A stretch of DNA of 64,000 nt from Pseudorasbora parva (taxonomy: Eukaryota; Chordata; Actinopteri; Cypriniformes; Gobionidae). The stretch is from the NCBI RefSeq assembly GCF_024679245.1, contig NC_090182.1:29529547-29593546 (forward strand), written 5' to 3'. Below, piece after piece: positions 35,491-47,600 of this stretch (position 1 is the stretch's first letter; each line of letters opens with the position of its first letter). A program made the position numbers and the translations under genes. The notes under the pieces are model-generated. The model was not told the DNA's origin. It did no database searches and saw only the letters and a program-made list of their open reading frames with translations.

Positions 35491-35886
35491 CATTAAATTA
35501 ATTGGCTTAAATAAACCTTCAAAAATGTAAAGAAAAAACATTAAATGAAGTACATAAATAAATATGAAAATAAATAAGTGATTAAATGTTCAATTCCCAT
35601 AATAAAATGTAAAAAAGATTCAAATAAGTGAATAAAAAATATTAGTCTATTAAATTAATGATTAATATAAATTAATAAAAAATGTATTTAAATATACAAA
35701 TAAATGATGCAATTAATAATACAGAATTATATAGAGTAGAAAATATAGATAAAGTAATTTAATAGGTTCACTTTTAGTATATTAATTGGGTGTTAATATA
35801 CTAAAATGTATGTCTTTTAAATTTCCCTCACACTAGGATGGTTATATTTGGGGGTCCATGGCTTCTAAATGATTGAAAAGCCCTGA
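35143..35886. mobile_element. hAT (Charlie-like) element, very AT-rich interior
   Basis: Left end CAGGGGTTTTCAAACTGGTG and right end TTGAAAAGCCCTG are inverted. Flanks ACATAAAT / ACATAGAC are only partly alike. The interior is A/T-rich and includes an (ATA)n run at about 35447-35487. Non-coding. Confidence 0.65.
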
Positions 35887-37511
35887 CATAGACCATAAGG
35901 CGGAATGCAACATACCAGTATGTATGAAGTTGGTCAATAAATATATTTGATGTAAATTAGTTATTGACAGCCCTTTGTACGCTGTTATAGCATGTGTGTG
36001 TATATAAACTTGCTGGCCTGTTAAACTGTTAATGTGCGGTTTTGAGCGGGTTTAATCTCTGAGAGCTCGAGTGGCGTACGGCAGACCCCCGGAGGCTGAT
36101 CCACGTGTATCGATTAACCCGCCTGGTGGATGCAGAGGAGACGATTAACCTCTGCGGTCATTTTACAGTCTGCTTCCCTGCATCGCCAAACGCAACACAC
36201 CCCTCTCATTCTGCCCCCCATTTGCACTGCGATAATACCAAAATCCTGCTCTCTGCCCTACTCCACAACACTGAGCCCAGAAAATTACCCCATCTTTCCA
36301 GCACAGGTTGATCGATACACTGCATATCTCACCGTGCAGACTCCAGCACATCTTCATTCTGCAGAGGACTGACAAAACTTTTCAATTCTGACCCGCATAG
36401 GCATTCACACCGCAAAACATATCTCCTTGTAAGGGTTCATATGGGGCCAGTGGTGAAAAGACTGCAAATGGGTTATCATGCTCAGAATAAAGCTCACTGC
36501 TGGGTGTGTTTGGCAGAGAATGCTCCTTAAAATATTCCTTAATGCCAGAAAAGAATAGCTTATAGGAGGAATGTTGAAAGCAATCTCCAGGGAGAAAATA
36601 TGCCCACTAACACCGGCATCGATCACATTGAAGATGACACAGCAGTAAGAAAATGAGACAAAACTCAATTCCAACAGTTCATATTCCATTTTTCTCCCTT
36701 GCAGCTGAGGACTAAAAGGGCAATTACCTAGCACTTCAGAAATGCCTCTTTCTTTACAAAGAGATAAAGAGAGACGTACCCCGGGCTTGTTGTTTTATTC
36801 TTTGGGGATTTGTCATATCTGAGACATTTAGCCATTTTCTCAACTGTCAACTCATCTTCTCACTCAGCTCCATCATTCTAAAGCAACATTCATCATCTTC
36901 TGATATCAGCAGGACAGTATGTGTGTGCAGCTTGGGAGAAAGAAAAAAAAACACTCAGTTTGACGGGCTATTTTGGTGCGGATTTCAGCTTCACAGTAGA
37001 TCTCTCACCTCCTTGCATTTAGTATTCCACCGTAAATCTGCAAAAAAGGACAGTGAAAGTGCAAACGCCAGTCTTGCATGTTTTAGAGTGGGAGTGGAAT
37101 GGCAGGGCGAGGGGTAGGTCACGGCAGAGGTTAGTGCTGAATTACGGACTGTCACTGCTTGGACAGGGAGCGCAGACGTCAGGGGACCCTGTCATTGCTT
37201 CAGGCTGACAGACTCGGTGTCCAGACGAAGAACAAGCTGCAGTCAGAGTGAACGGCCAAACGTCCTTTCTATAAAACAGAACTGGACTTTGGCTTTCCTC
37301 CTGTCAAACACAAGACAGCTTTAAATAAATTGCACTTGTTATAGATACCAAGGTTTGGTGACAGCGCATTTAGACGGCTTCATCTTCCTCTCTGAGACGG
37401 GGACATGATTCAGGTTGTTTTTTTCCAAAAAATTTGAACAGTATACATATTTTTCATGCTAAGTTTGAAATCATTCATTAAAATGGAGATGGATGGATGG
37501 ATGGATAGATG

Positions 37512-37574
<63 letters not shown>

Positions 37575-38870
37575 GGATGGATGGATGGATGGATGGATGG
37601 ATGGATGGATGGATGGATGGATGGATGGATGGATGGATGGATGGATAGATAGATAGATAGATAGATAGAGCGGTGTGTGTGTGTGTGTGTATATATAGAG
37701 AGAGAGTTATCCACAACAACATAAAAAATATATTTTAATATAATAAAATATTTATAATAATACATTAATAAATGCTTATTTGGAACTGTCAGTACCTTCC
37801 ATTTCTAGCATAAAAATGTATGCTGGAATTTTATAATATTGGAATACCATTTTATTTATTTATTAGTTTATTTAATTATTATTTAATATTTTATTTTGTT
37901 TTGAATGGTCTTCGTCTTTTCATTTATAATATTAGACATAGTAAAATGAAATATATAAAGTAATAGTATATAAAAATAATATATTTGTATTATATATATA
38001 TATATATATTAAACATTAATGTTATTTCATTTATTTATTAATTTTATAATATTAATATTAAATATTACATTTTTAGATTCTAAATTTAAAGTAATGTTTA
38101 TTTAGAACAGTTGATGACTTTTATTTGGGGTTTAAAAATATTTATTTTGTATTATTCACTATTATACTATATAATATCTATAGCATAATATATAATTATA
38201 GGAGCAATTGAGTTTCATCTGCAGAAATACAAAGTGATTTCTAGAATATTCCTTTTCAAGGTGACCTGCTTTCCTGCAGTTAATATGGTAATTCATTAAA
38301 AGTCTGATTAAAGCTCTATTCACCGCCCCATGATAACGGCCTCATAACACACCGATGAAGGGGGGAGTGAAAGACGGCATTGTATTACCTCAGGGGGTCC
38401 TATTAGATCGGTCATCCGTGTGTCCCTTGGTGTTAACATTTGAAGAAACTTAAAAGGTGAAGATGCTGATTCCCTTCAACTGCAACTTCACACTTTTCCC
38501 CAGGAGGTTTTTTTTGTGCCGCTTCAGACACCTCTGGACTCTGACTCTTTTAAAATTCTCACTTTCATCATATCTCCTCTCAACACTTTTGAGAACTACT
38601 TCCTGCTCTCATTTGCCCGCAATCCTGCATCCTGTTGGATTTTTTTTATTTTTAAATAAAAAAAAATCAGCAAGAGAAACTAAGAAACGATAGCATACCT
38701 ACCTGAAATACACACCTGACCTGTACATTTTAATCTGATCGTAATAAAGCCCCTTAGAGTTATCTGATGTCTAATACTTCTTAGCAAGAGGACATGCATA
38801 AGGAGTCATGTCATTACATGGGAACTTTTGTTTTTCCGCTGATGCCATCAAGAGCGAGGGCCTGGCAATG
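35887..38870. other. Upstream intergenic region of insb
   Basis: No coding region supported. About 36,000-37,400 is relatively GC-balanced, unique-looking sequence without transposon ends and could hold distal control elements, though I see no specific motif. 37,484-37,672 is a tetranucleotide array, and beyond it AT-rich sequence leads to the insb promoter. Confidence 0.4.
37484..37692. repeat. GATG/GATA tetranucleotide array with GT tail
   Basis: A compound microsatellite: GATG units, a GATA block, a second GATG block, a GATA block, then GT dinucleotides. The Ile-His-Pro-Ser repeats in minus-strand frames here are translations of the array, not proteins. Confidence 0.97.
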
Positions 38871-38876
38871 GGATGC

Positions 38877-38941
38877 TATATAAGCAGCACATTTCCATTC
38901 CCAGTCCTGACCACTCTTGATTGACTGCTCTCTCAGGGAAG
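38877..38941 (+). promoter_or_regulatory. insb: insb core promoter and noncoding exon 1
   Basis: TATATAA at 38877-38883 in the context GGGATGCTATATAAGCAGC. Transcription should start about 30 bp downstream, near 38,908. Exon 1 is untranslated and ends at 38941 with the donor GAAG/GTAAGA. Intron 1 is 123 bp (38942-39064) and ends TCCACAG. Insulin genes typically have this short 5' noncoding exon. The start site is inferred from TATA spacing. Confidence 0.8.
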
Positions 38942-39076
38942 GTAAGAGCCAAACATTTGTGTTCATTTTCTGGATTATTTTATAGTCTCTAGGTGTAAAC
39001 CGTTAAAATAAAAATACGGAACACATTTTTTCTTTGTGTTCGTCAAAAGGGTTCATGTCCACAGCTTCTGCCCATC

Positions 39077-40819
39077 ATGGTGTTGCTACAGGCCGCAGCA
39101 ATAATCCTGCTGTTGGCCTCCCTGCCTGGATCACTCTCTACTCCATCACAGCATCTGTGTGGCTCCAACCTGGTGGATGCGCTTTACCTTGTGTGTGGGC
39201 CTAAAGGATTCTTTTACTCTAACAGAAGCAGGAGGGACCTGGATACCTTGCTGGGTGAGCACTCTCTGCAATATACATATATAGGCTACGGTATACTATG
39301 AAACTAGTTTTAAAGAGGACCTATTATGATTTAGTTTTTAGGGTCTAATGGAATAGGTTTTTTTGTGCTTGCATGTTAGTCCTGGTCACTATGAACCCCT
39401 TCCTTCCTTCAAGCGTAATAGTGGTGCAGGTATGTTGGCAAAACAGCAGTTAGCATCTCATTGGTTCCCTCGTGAAAAATCCAATAGGATTTCTCCATAG
39501 GTTTTGGATTATTGCTAAAAACAAACTCTGTGATCGACAAAAGTTTATGCTACTTGCACATTTTGTCCATCAAGATCATTATCACAGACGAACACAGCTT
39601 GTATGATTTTTGAAGTCTAAATTCTAATGCGAACTACACCATGGCCCCGCGATTTCAATGTCACCATCAGAAATCTTTAGGTTTTTTTCTCAAAACATTT
39701 TTCCAGAACATTTGAGTTAGACTCATTTAAAAGAGCACAATTGTTAGCATTTTTTGGTGTGATGTTTCATGTCCTCGAAAGCCTCTGTAGTCCCATTTAG
39801 CCACTTTTTAGGGGTCGTCTTTTTCAAGACAGATGTGCCGTAGATAAAACCATGAAAGTGTCTTGAGCTGGTGTTCACCATAGATAGACCTTATTTGCCT
39901 ACAAGTATAGAAAACTTGTCTATTTCAGCCATTTAACCAAAACCCCGTTCAAAAAAACATTGATTTCAGGAACCGGAAGTGCTAAAATGCTAACTCGCAT
40001 CTGTGTTTTGGCCTACGAAGTGATGTCATACCTGCACCACTTTATATGCTCTGATTGGTTGGCAGGATCAATGTGTTGTGATTGGTCAGTCTTTAAGCCT
40101 GTTTTGGAAATGCCCCGCCCCTTTCCATAAACGCGGCATTATGGCTGCATCCAAAAACACATACTCTCTCGAGATGATTCTTATAAGTTCTATATAGTAT
40201 AAGTGTGGATATAAATGTAATCCAGATGTACTACAGTCACCATATTGCCATTATCATGTGACCTACCAGTTACATAGCTTCACTGCCATTCATAAAGCCT
40301 CCTCTGTGGCCTCATGGGATAGTCAAGTGTCCATCATATACACATTTTAGAATCTCGCCAGTAGAAGTAGGTCATCTGGGTACTTTCTGCTAACTCTTTT
40401 ATGAGCACTCTGAATTGACATATTTAGTTTGTCAGTTTATTTTCCCACCTACTATATAGTAGGGAAGTATGCGATTTCAGATACCTTGCCACTTTCATGT
40501 ATGCCTTATAGGTGGGAATTATTTTAATGTGGAACACTGGGGCGTGTACGTTCCCGGCCCGTTGCAGCGTTTCAGACCTATTCATGCTCAAATTGCAACA
40601 TTACACACTAAACCATAATAGGTCCTTTAATGAAAGATTTAGTTCAAGAATTAATATCATCCATTTCCTTTCCCAGTCTTGCTCTCACATTTAGCAGATT
40701 ATGAGGCAGCAGAGGCTGATCCGTTAAAAGAGAAGGTGATGAAGATGAAGAGAGGAATCGTGGAACAGTGCTGCCACAGGCCCTGCACCATCTACCACCT
40801 GGAAGACTACTGTAGCTGA
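39077..40819 (+). CDS. insb: Preproinsulin b
   Basis: Secreted hormone precursor of 106 residues, spliced 39077-39254 + 40677-40819. Intron 2 is phase 1 inside the C-peptide, as in vertebrate insulins. A signal peptide (about 1-21) ends GSLS. The B chain (from Thr22) has [16 protein letters not shown] with Cys28 and Cys40. Arg52-Arg53 and Lys84-Arg85 are the dibasic cleavage sites. The A chain is 86-106, [11 protein letters not shown]..., with Cys91, 92, 96 and 105, so all six disulfide cysteines are present. Unusual residues: Asn31 (B10, normally His, the zinc-hexamer ligand) and C-terminal Ser106 (A21, normally Asn), plus an Asn49-Arg-Ser sequon near the B-chain end. These and the MVLLQAAA leader fit the second cyprinid insulin rather than classical ins. 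The gene converges on hmmr. Confidence 0.93.
39314..40626. mobile_element. TTAA element filling insb intron 2
   Basis: TTAA at 39310-39313 and 40627-40630. Ends AGAGGACCTATTATG / CATAATAGGTCCT are inverted. The element is 1,313 bp of a 1,422-bp intron, leaving about 105 bp of original intron. Non-coding. It leaves both splice sites untouched. Confidence 0.85.
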
Positions 40820-40890
40820 ACAAGCATAAACGCTATGTGAAGGTCAAACATATTAATAAAAGGATCATTATATGCAAGAACAACATGCTT
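40820..40890 (+). terminator. insb: insb 3' untranslated region and poly(A) signal
   Basis: A short 3' UTR after the TGA at 40817-40819, with AATAAA at 40855-40860. Cleavage is expected about 15-25 bp later, near 40,875-40,885. Confidence 0.75.
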
Positions 40891-41094
40891 AATTGCTTGT
40901 CATTTTAAGTGGAAGCTTGTAGAAGAAATGTTCATTTAAAAGCAGCATTAAATAATAGAAACATGTTCAGGTTTTGCCTTGTGTTCTAGCGCCCTCTGCT
41001 GGAACATCCATGATTTGAAGCTCTCTAACTGATGAGAAATGCATAATGTTCTTCTAATTTTAAAATGATGGCATAATTACAATGACAAGGCAAA

Positions 41095-41638
41095 GAGAAA
41101 GAAAAGTGAGTTTTATTTCAAAAAAAGTTTTCACTGACATTTTCTCTTAAAATAAGAACATTAAAATGAAGACATTTACAGTTGACATTAAGCTTGGTAG
41201 CAGAAAAAGCAAACTTTTAAATAAAATATTGCAAGAACTAAAATATCATTAAAAAAAGAACAATTAAACTGAACTCATTGGACATACACCTAAACAAAGA
41301 GTGGGCTAACTTTGAACGTTTTAAAGAGAGTTTAAGATAATGGCACACCCGGTGCTGAACAAAATCAGATAACAAAATCCTAAGTGAATCCAAGCACATA
41401 AGCATATTTTCACCATTGTAGTCAAATTATTCCATCTAAAAAAAAGGGGGGTTGCAATTATACATAGATACTGAGTAAATTCTCACACACACACACATAA
41501 CATACATAAATACGATTCTGAAGAGGCACAGTCAGGATGTTTGTGTGCTGTCACAGTGTTCATGTTGACCAGTCATCCATAAGCCAGGGAAATTCCACTT
41601 AAGTCCATAAGTGATAGTTTAATACAATTTGTTGTTGC
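41095..41638 (-). CDS. hmmr: hmmr terminal exon and 3' UTR
   Basis: Only 20 coding bases (41638-41619), giving the last residues NNKLY and stop TAA after the split Gly codon; the acceptor is TTTTTCTAG. This matches the Gly-Asn start of the last exon in mammalian HMMR. The 3' UTR runs to a poly(A) signal (AATAAA on minus, 41117-41112), so the transcript should end near 41,095, about 200 bp from the insb end. Confidence 0.78.
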
Positions 41639-44600
41639 CTAGAAAAACAAGGAAAGAGCAGAATTAGATTTTAAATGTACAATAAAAAGCAAAAGTGTGT
41701 CTTGTGCTGTTCTACAGGGGTTGGTTGCACGAAGTTACAACTTATGCACAACTAAGCATTTTTGCGTTGCACGATTACACTTGAACCATAACTCTACAGA
41801 TAAAATTAAATATTTAGCCTCTAATCATGAGTAATGTTTGGAATAAAATAGACCAAACTGCATCCATAATCTCTTATGCTTGATAGACTACAATTATTTA
41901 GACAAGACAATGCTGACATCTACACACAATACAGATAGATAATAGATTACTATTTACAGATAGACAAATAGATTGTTAGCGACTCAATACGGCACTGTGT
42001 GCATTGTGTTGTGCATGTTAAATAAAATCAGCCATAAATAAATATCCAAAATAACCTTATTTCAGTAGTTATTTATTGACCCTTATTCATTTTAAATACA
42101 GTTGCTGAATGTTATTTATGCTACATATAAAAAGACGTATTATCACGATTAAGTAGTATCGTATTCAGTTTAACTTATTTTTACCATTGTGCAAAGCAAA
42201 AGTTAGAATGAAGTATAAACCGAAATTCATTGCAACTTCTGGTCATATAATTGAAGGTTACTACTGGAATATTGAGAGTTAACGTCCTATTATGTAAATG
42301 TGCATTACATTACGGAGATCTTACGACCTACTAGTGAAGTTCTGGCTTAACAAATTGTGCAACCAAAAAAAAAAAAAAAAAAAAAGTGACACCCCACATT
42401 ATATTTGGACTATGGGCGGCGACATTTTGTTTGCGTTCTAGGTTGATGACGTAGAATGGTTGCACTCGGCAATCAGCTGGCGCTACGCGTAGCTATTTTT
42501 ACCACAACGCAACTCGAAAATTGTTTCAGAGTTAAACAAAACCAATGAATTGCTTTGTAATTATACTTAAAACACACTCAAACACACGTGCACACAAACT
42601 CTCCTACAAAGTCACAAACAGATCGGCAGACGCGCACACACTGAGCAGTCCAACATCTCGATTGAGACAGCTGTCAGTCTCCCCGACAGGGGCTGAATCT
42701 GAAAATCGACCTCCTATACCCTGAAATAGTAGCCTAGAAATCTAGACGCACCCTAGCGGCAGCAAATTTAATTTGCCCGCAAGTGTGGTCTAGCAACTCT
42801 CAATTCCTATCGGAGCTGTATTCCTCAGAATCTGGACGGCCCAATCACATCGTGTAGGCTATACAGTCGGCGGGCGGGGCCATAATGACGACGGCCGAGT
42901 TGCGTTTGCGTGCTTCTAGTAACACAGTCTTCTAGTAAACACAGAAACTGGCGAATGGCGGCGGTCTTTCGAATCAGCTCTGCCCGCGCCTCCGGAAGAC
43001 TTGGAGTTAAGCTTTCCTCTGAGAAAAGAACAAAGAGCGGCACTGAAGTCATTCTTAAAAAGGGAAGATGTGTTCGGAGTTTAGCCGACCGGATACGGCG
43101 AATGTTTAATCAGTCAGCGAGCTCCCCTTCACCGTCGTTGCTCTGGTTGGTGTAGCGCTATCCTATCGCGTGCAGAGGGAGTTTAAAAAGACAACCGTTT
43201 ATCCCGCCCCTCGGATTGAGCCCTGTCTATGGTGAGTTTCCAGACCAAACATCTTGATGTGGGTCTGGCTTGTCAGGCTACTGAAATAGGGCATTATTTG
43301 AAGGGACGCCCATTTGTAGTGTTGTCCGACACCATAGTGGACATTTTCGAGTGCTCTCATTCAGTCTCACGTTGTGCCACAATAACGAGTGTACAGCTGA
43401 TTTACACACAGCTCTCCGACTTCACGCACTCGTCTTCATTCACTCCTTCAAGTTGTATTAGTGAACAAAAGTAGGGAATGTTATTCGTGTCTCAAAGATG
43501 AAAGTTTAAAGATTGAGGTTTTAAATTACTGAACTTGTGCTCAAACTTTAATGCACGAACCAACATCATAACCAAAACATCCTGCCTCTCTTCCTCACGT
43601 TCCCCTATCCCATCGTATAGATACCCCCTATCCCTACCTAGATAGTTCCCTCCGCTGGTCACATTAGGCATTACATTTAATCTACTGCATATCAACCGTC
43701 TATCTGTGATATCAACACAGGGAATAGTGAATGAGGGTGATGTATGCGTGCACGCAGTGCGTATGTGTGTGTTCTCGCCGATCTGTTGGTTGTGTGTGAG
43801 TCTGTGAGAGAGAGTTTGTGTGCACATGTATGTTTGAGTGTGTTTTAAGTACAATTACAAAGCAATTATTTGGTTTTGTTTAACTCTGAAACAATTTTCG
43901 AGTTGCGTTGTGATAAAAATAGCTACGGGTAGAGCCAGCTGATTGCCGAGTGCAACCATTCTACATCAACCTAGAACGCAAACAAAATGGCGCCGCCCAT
44001 GGTCCAAATATAAAATCGATTTTTTAAATAACGTAGATCATTCATGGGTTTTCTACTACATATTTCAGTAAGAGACATCATTTAGGTTATATTAAGCCAT
44101 ACAAGTCTCAACACCAGGGGATCCCTTTAAGAAAAAATGACAAATAACTTTTAAAACCCTACCCAGGTCTCATAATTCACCTTGTGTAAGAGCGGAGGTG
44201 GGCTGCTGGTTTTCTTTGAGCTCGTGTTTGAAAGCCTTGCTGGGGTCGAACCTCCGTGGCGTCTGGCTGGACTTGAGTCGATCCAGCTCTTGTTTCTGTT
44301 TCCCCACTTGTGCCTTTAACTTAGACACTTCCTACAGAACACATGGACACGGTCAGCTACGCAGCAAAGCCATCAAATCAAACAAAGAAAACTGCCTTGT
44401 GACAAATGCCTTACTTGTTTGAGCTCCAAGTTCTCCTCTTTGAGTTTGACCATGTGTTTGATCTTCTGCCGCTGGTTTTGATGGCCCATCAGATTAGCAT
44501 AGGCATCGGCTAACTTGTTCAACTCGGCCTGTGTGGCTCCCTTCTCATTCAACAGAGCGTTTCTCTCCGCCGCAAAACGGTTCAGCTGTTCCTGGTGACC

Positions 44601-47600
44601 ACAATAAGAGGACAAATGAGATATCTAGCACATTTTCCATCCAATGCTCATTTATCTAAGAGTTGATTCTACTCGTTTTGTAACAAACAGCGTAGCACCT
44701 GCCACTCTGCAAATCCTTCACAATGTCTGGAAAGTGGGTGAAGTCATAATCATTCTAGTGACCTTAAAGGGTTACTTCAGCGATTAGCATATGGCTTTGT
44801 ATCAGTAGAAACCCTGAAGGATATTCAAATGATTGGGATGATTGATGCAGGCATTCATGTTTAAACGGTGCGGCCAGCAGAGCTAAGTCTTTCAACTTGT
44901 CAAACTAATTCCTATGAAAGTTAAGCTTAAAAGGCATGAACTGAAAACGCGCCAGACTGAACTTGCGCTGTGAATCTATGCCGCGGACGCACCTCAGCTC
45001 TCATCACGAGCTCATCCATGACTGTCAATATATCAGGGTTATATTACGTTACATGACTCCTGCAGCGTTTTGGGCTGTGGGACTCCCTCAGCGGCTAAAT
45101 CACATATTGAACAGGCACGTTTAGTTTTTAATTGTAGTGTCTTCTCTCTAACTGAACTGATTTTATGAAAATGAATGCGGTCACGGTGGCAAAGTGATCA
45201 GTGATTCAGTAATCTAGTAGGTGTCTTTGCGAGTGGCCTCGTAGGGCAACGAAGCATTCTGGGAATTGTTGTCTTTCATCCCCATGAAACAAAAATACAT
45301 TTTCTGACTTCTCAGTCTAGAAAGCACTAAATTAAAAAATATTTTTCACATTTCTACTACATTAATGACCCAGTTTAAATACAGATTCATCTTCCCAGCG
45401 CTGAAGTACTCCTTTAAATCTGCACTATGTAACTTTTCCATCCGCTAGAGGGCGCCTATTAAAAACAAAGGTGTAGTTTGATGATGTCAAGTTTGAGGTC
45501 AGAATCTTGGGACATGTGGTCTTCACCTCACAGCCGGTGAAAGACTCAGGTTGAAATCATGTTCATGGATGCGATTATTAACGTTACTGTAGTATGAAGC
45601 AGAGCAGGACTGAATGCTGAGGGGGCTGAGCAAGGCCACTGGAGCGATTGTTACGCTCGTGAGCAGCGGGGCTTTTATTATGACGGGACATGCGCTGGGA
45701 CATGTTTAGCTACACATCAGAACTCATTGATCCCAGATCAGGCATTAATGCTGTTGCATCCATATGGTAAAGCCTGTGCTGACATCTTGACTGATAAACT
45801 GAATCCATTCTCTACTAATTCTCTGGGCAAGGCAAGGCAGAGGATGGGAAGGAAACCTTTCCTGGTATGACGTCATAACAGGAGAATTCAAGATCAGCTC
45901 GTCTGAACTCATTTTCTCAAAGGCAGAGAAAGACATCCAGAACTCGGTTTACACCAACCAACATTTCTAGCCACTTGGGGGCAATTTGCAAGCGAGGTAA
46001 AATTGAAAAACCTCAAAATAAAACGTGCCAGCATCATGAGATCAGAGCGTGCCAGAATACAGTTCTCTTTCGCGTTTGAAAAAACTAACAGAAAGAATTA
46101 TGCCAAAATGTCCAAATGGCAAATATTTTTCTTGAGTATTCGCATATCAAATAACATCTCAAACGAACTTAGAGTTGTGCGGAAAAAAGGGCTAGTAAAG
46201 CAATGCGTCAGTTCTGCAGCTGCAGATCTTAAAGCGACAGCAGCCATGTTGTCTGTCATTAATGTAAATCACTCACTGCTCTTGACTAAAGAACTTTTGT
46301 AGCTTTAATAAGGATTAATTTATATTTAATTCATAGTTATCAAACACCATCTGCACTGCATACATTTCTTTTCTTTCAATTTCTGTAGCCTATTTCCTAC
46401 CTGTGAGACAGGAAGGACACTGGTAAATATGACATGGGTGTATGAGTATGAGGATTCTTTTAAGTGGAAGTTTAAAGCCTAGTAAATGTTTAAAAAAGCT
46501 TTAAGTTACACTTTAATGTTGAATGGCTATAATCAAAATGTAAAATTGGTGGGAAAATATTTCACAGACACGTTTCATTGATACCAGGTTCATTCATATT
46601 CACACATCACAAATATTTCAAATATACCGTCTTTGACTTTCTACATTAATTTGGTTATTTACTGTAAAATGATTGCATCATAAAATATATTAAAACACAA
46701 ACACTTGCTTTTCAATTGTGATTAATCACAGAAAACTAAAAGTAAAACTGAGTTTTTTGTAGTTGTTGATATTTATGATTTATGATATTGTTAATAACAA
46801 GTCGACTTTGCAATCGTGAATTTTGTAGCATGAATGGTGTACCCTAGTTCAATAAACAAGTAGCCTAATTAATATTAAGTTACTTACATTTTAGATCCAA
46901 ACAACCTTTTTTTGTTCCATTTCATCCATGATTTCACCGAAAATAGTTCCTAGAGAAAACAACACTCAGCACGTTGTTTTGTTTCTAAATGATTCAGCAA
47001 TTTGAATGAATCATTTGAATAAACGACTCAATGACTCGCTCATGAAGACGATCACTTGCTGCCCCCTATTGGCGGTTATGTTTAAAAGTATGATTGCATG
47101 TTTTATTTAGAACATCAATCTTATAACATTATTTATTGCAGCTGTATTTTTTTGCAGTTTAAATAATTTAATTTGATTGGTAACAGCCTATAGTGTCTTT
47201 ACTATTATAACTGAATTTATTAATCAAATGTAAGAATTTATAAATTAATATAAAATTATTTAACGCCCTGGGGTGAATATCACAAATATGCAGATTTAAG
47301 TAGGCCTATGTTAAAGCTGACAAAACACTGATGAGAATATTACTACAGAATCAATAGATGTATACCACCAATTTAATTTAATTTGATTAAATTAATGTTT
47401 AAGTTGATATTTACAAGAAATATTGTAACGGTTACTAACTTTTAACTGCTGTAAAAAGCACCTTATTTGTTTGAAGTGTTTGCAAACCATATGTTATTGC
47501 ACTTTTGTTCATTTAGCAGCTCTTTTGTATTCATTATTGAATTTTGCGCATACTGTGTTTAATCACGATTAATCACAGAAAATCATGCGATTAATCGTGA

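Noticed and set aside
36105..36372. Two overlapping plus-strand frames in unique-looking sequence upstream of insb
   Set aside because: Short, no domain, no splice evidence; cannot be supported.
37471..37765. Minus-strand frames rich in Ile-His-Pro-Ser / Leu-Ser-Ile-Tyr
   Set aside because: Direct translation of the GATG/GATA microsatellite.
44170..44172. Stop at 44170 as the only hmmr end
   Set aside because: A strong donor precedes it and the 41638 exon restores the family's Gly-Asn ending with matching phase; kept only as an alternative end.
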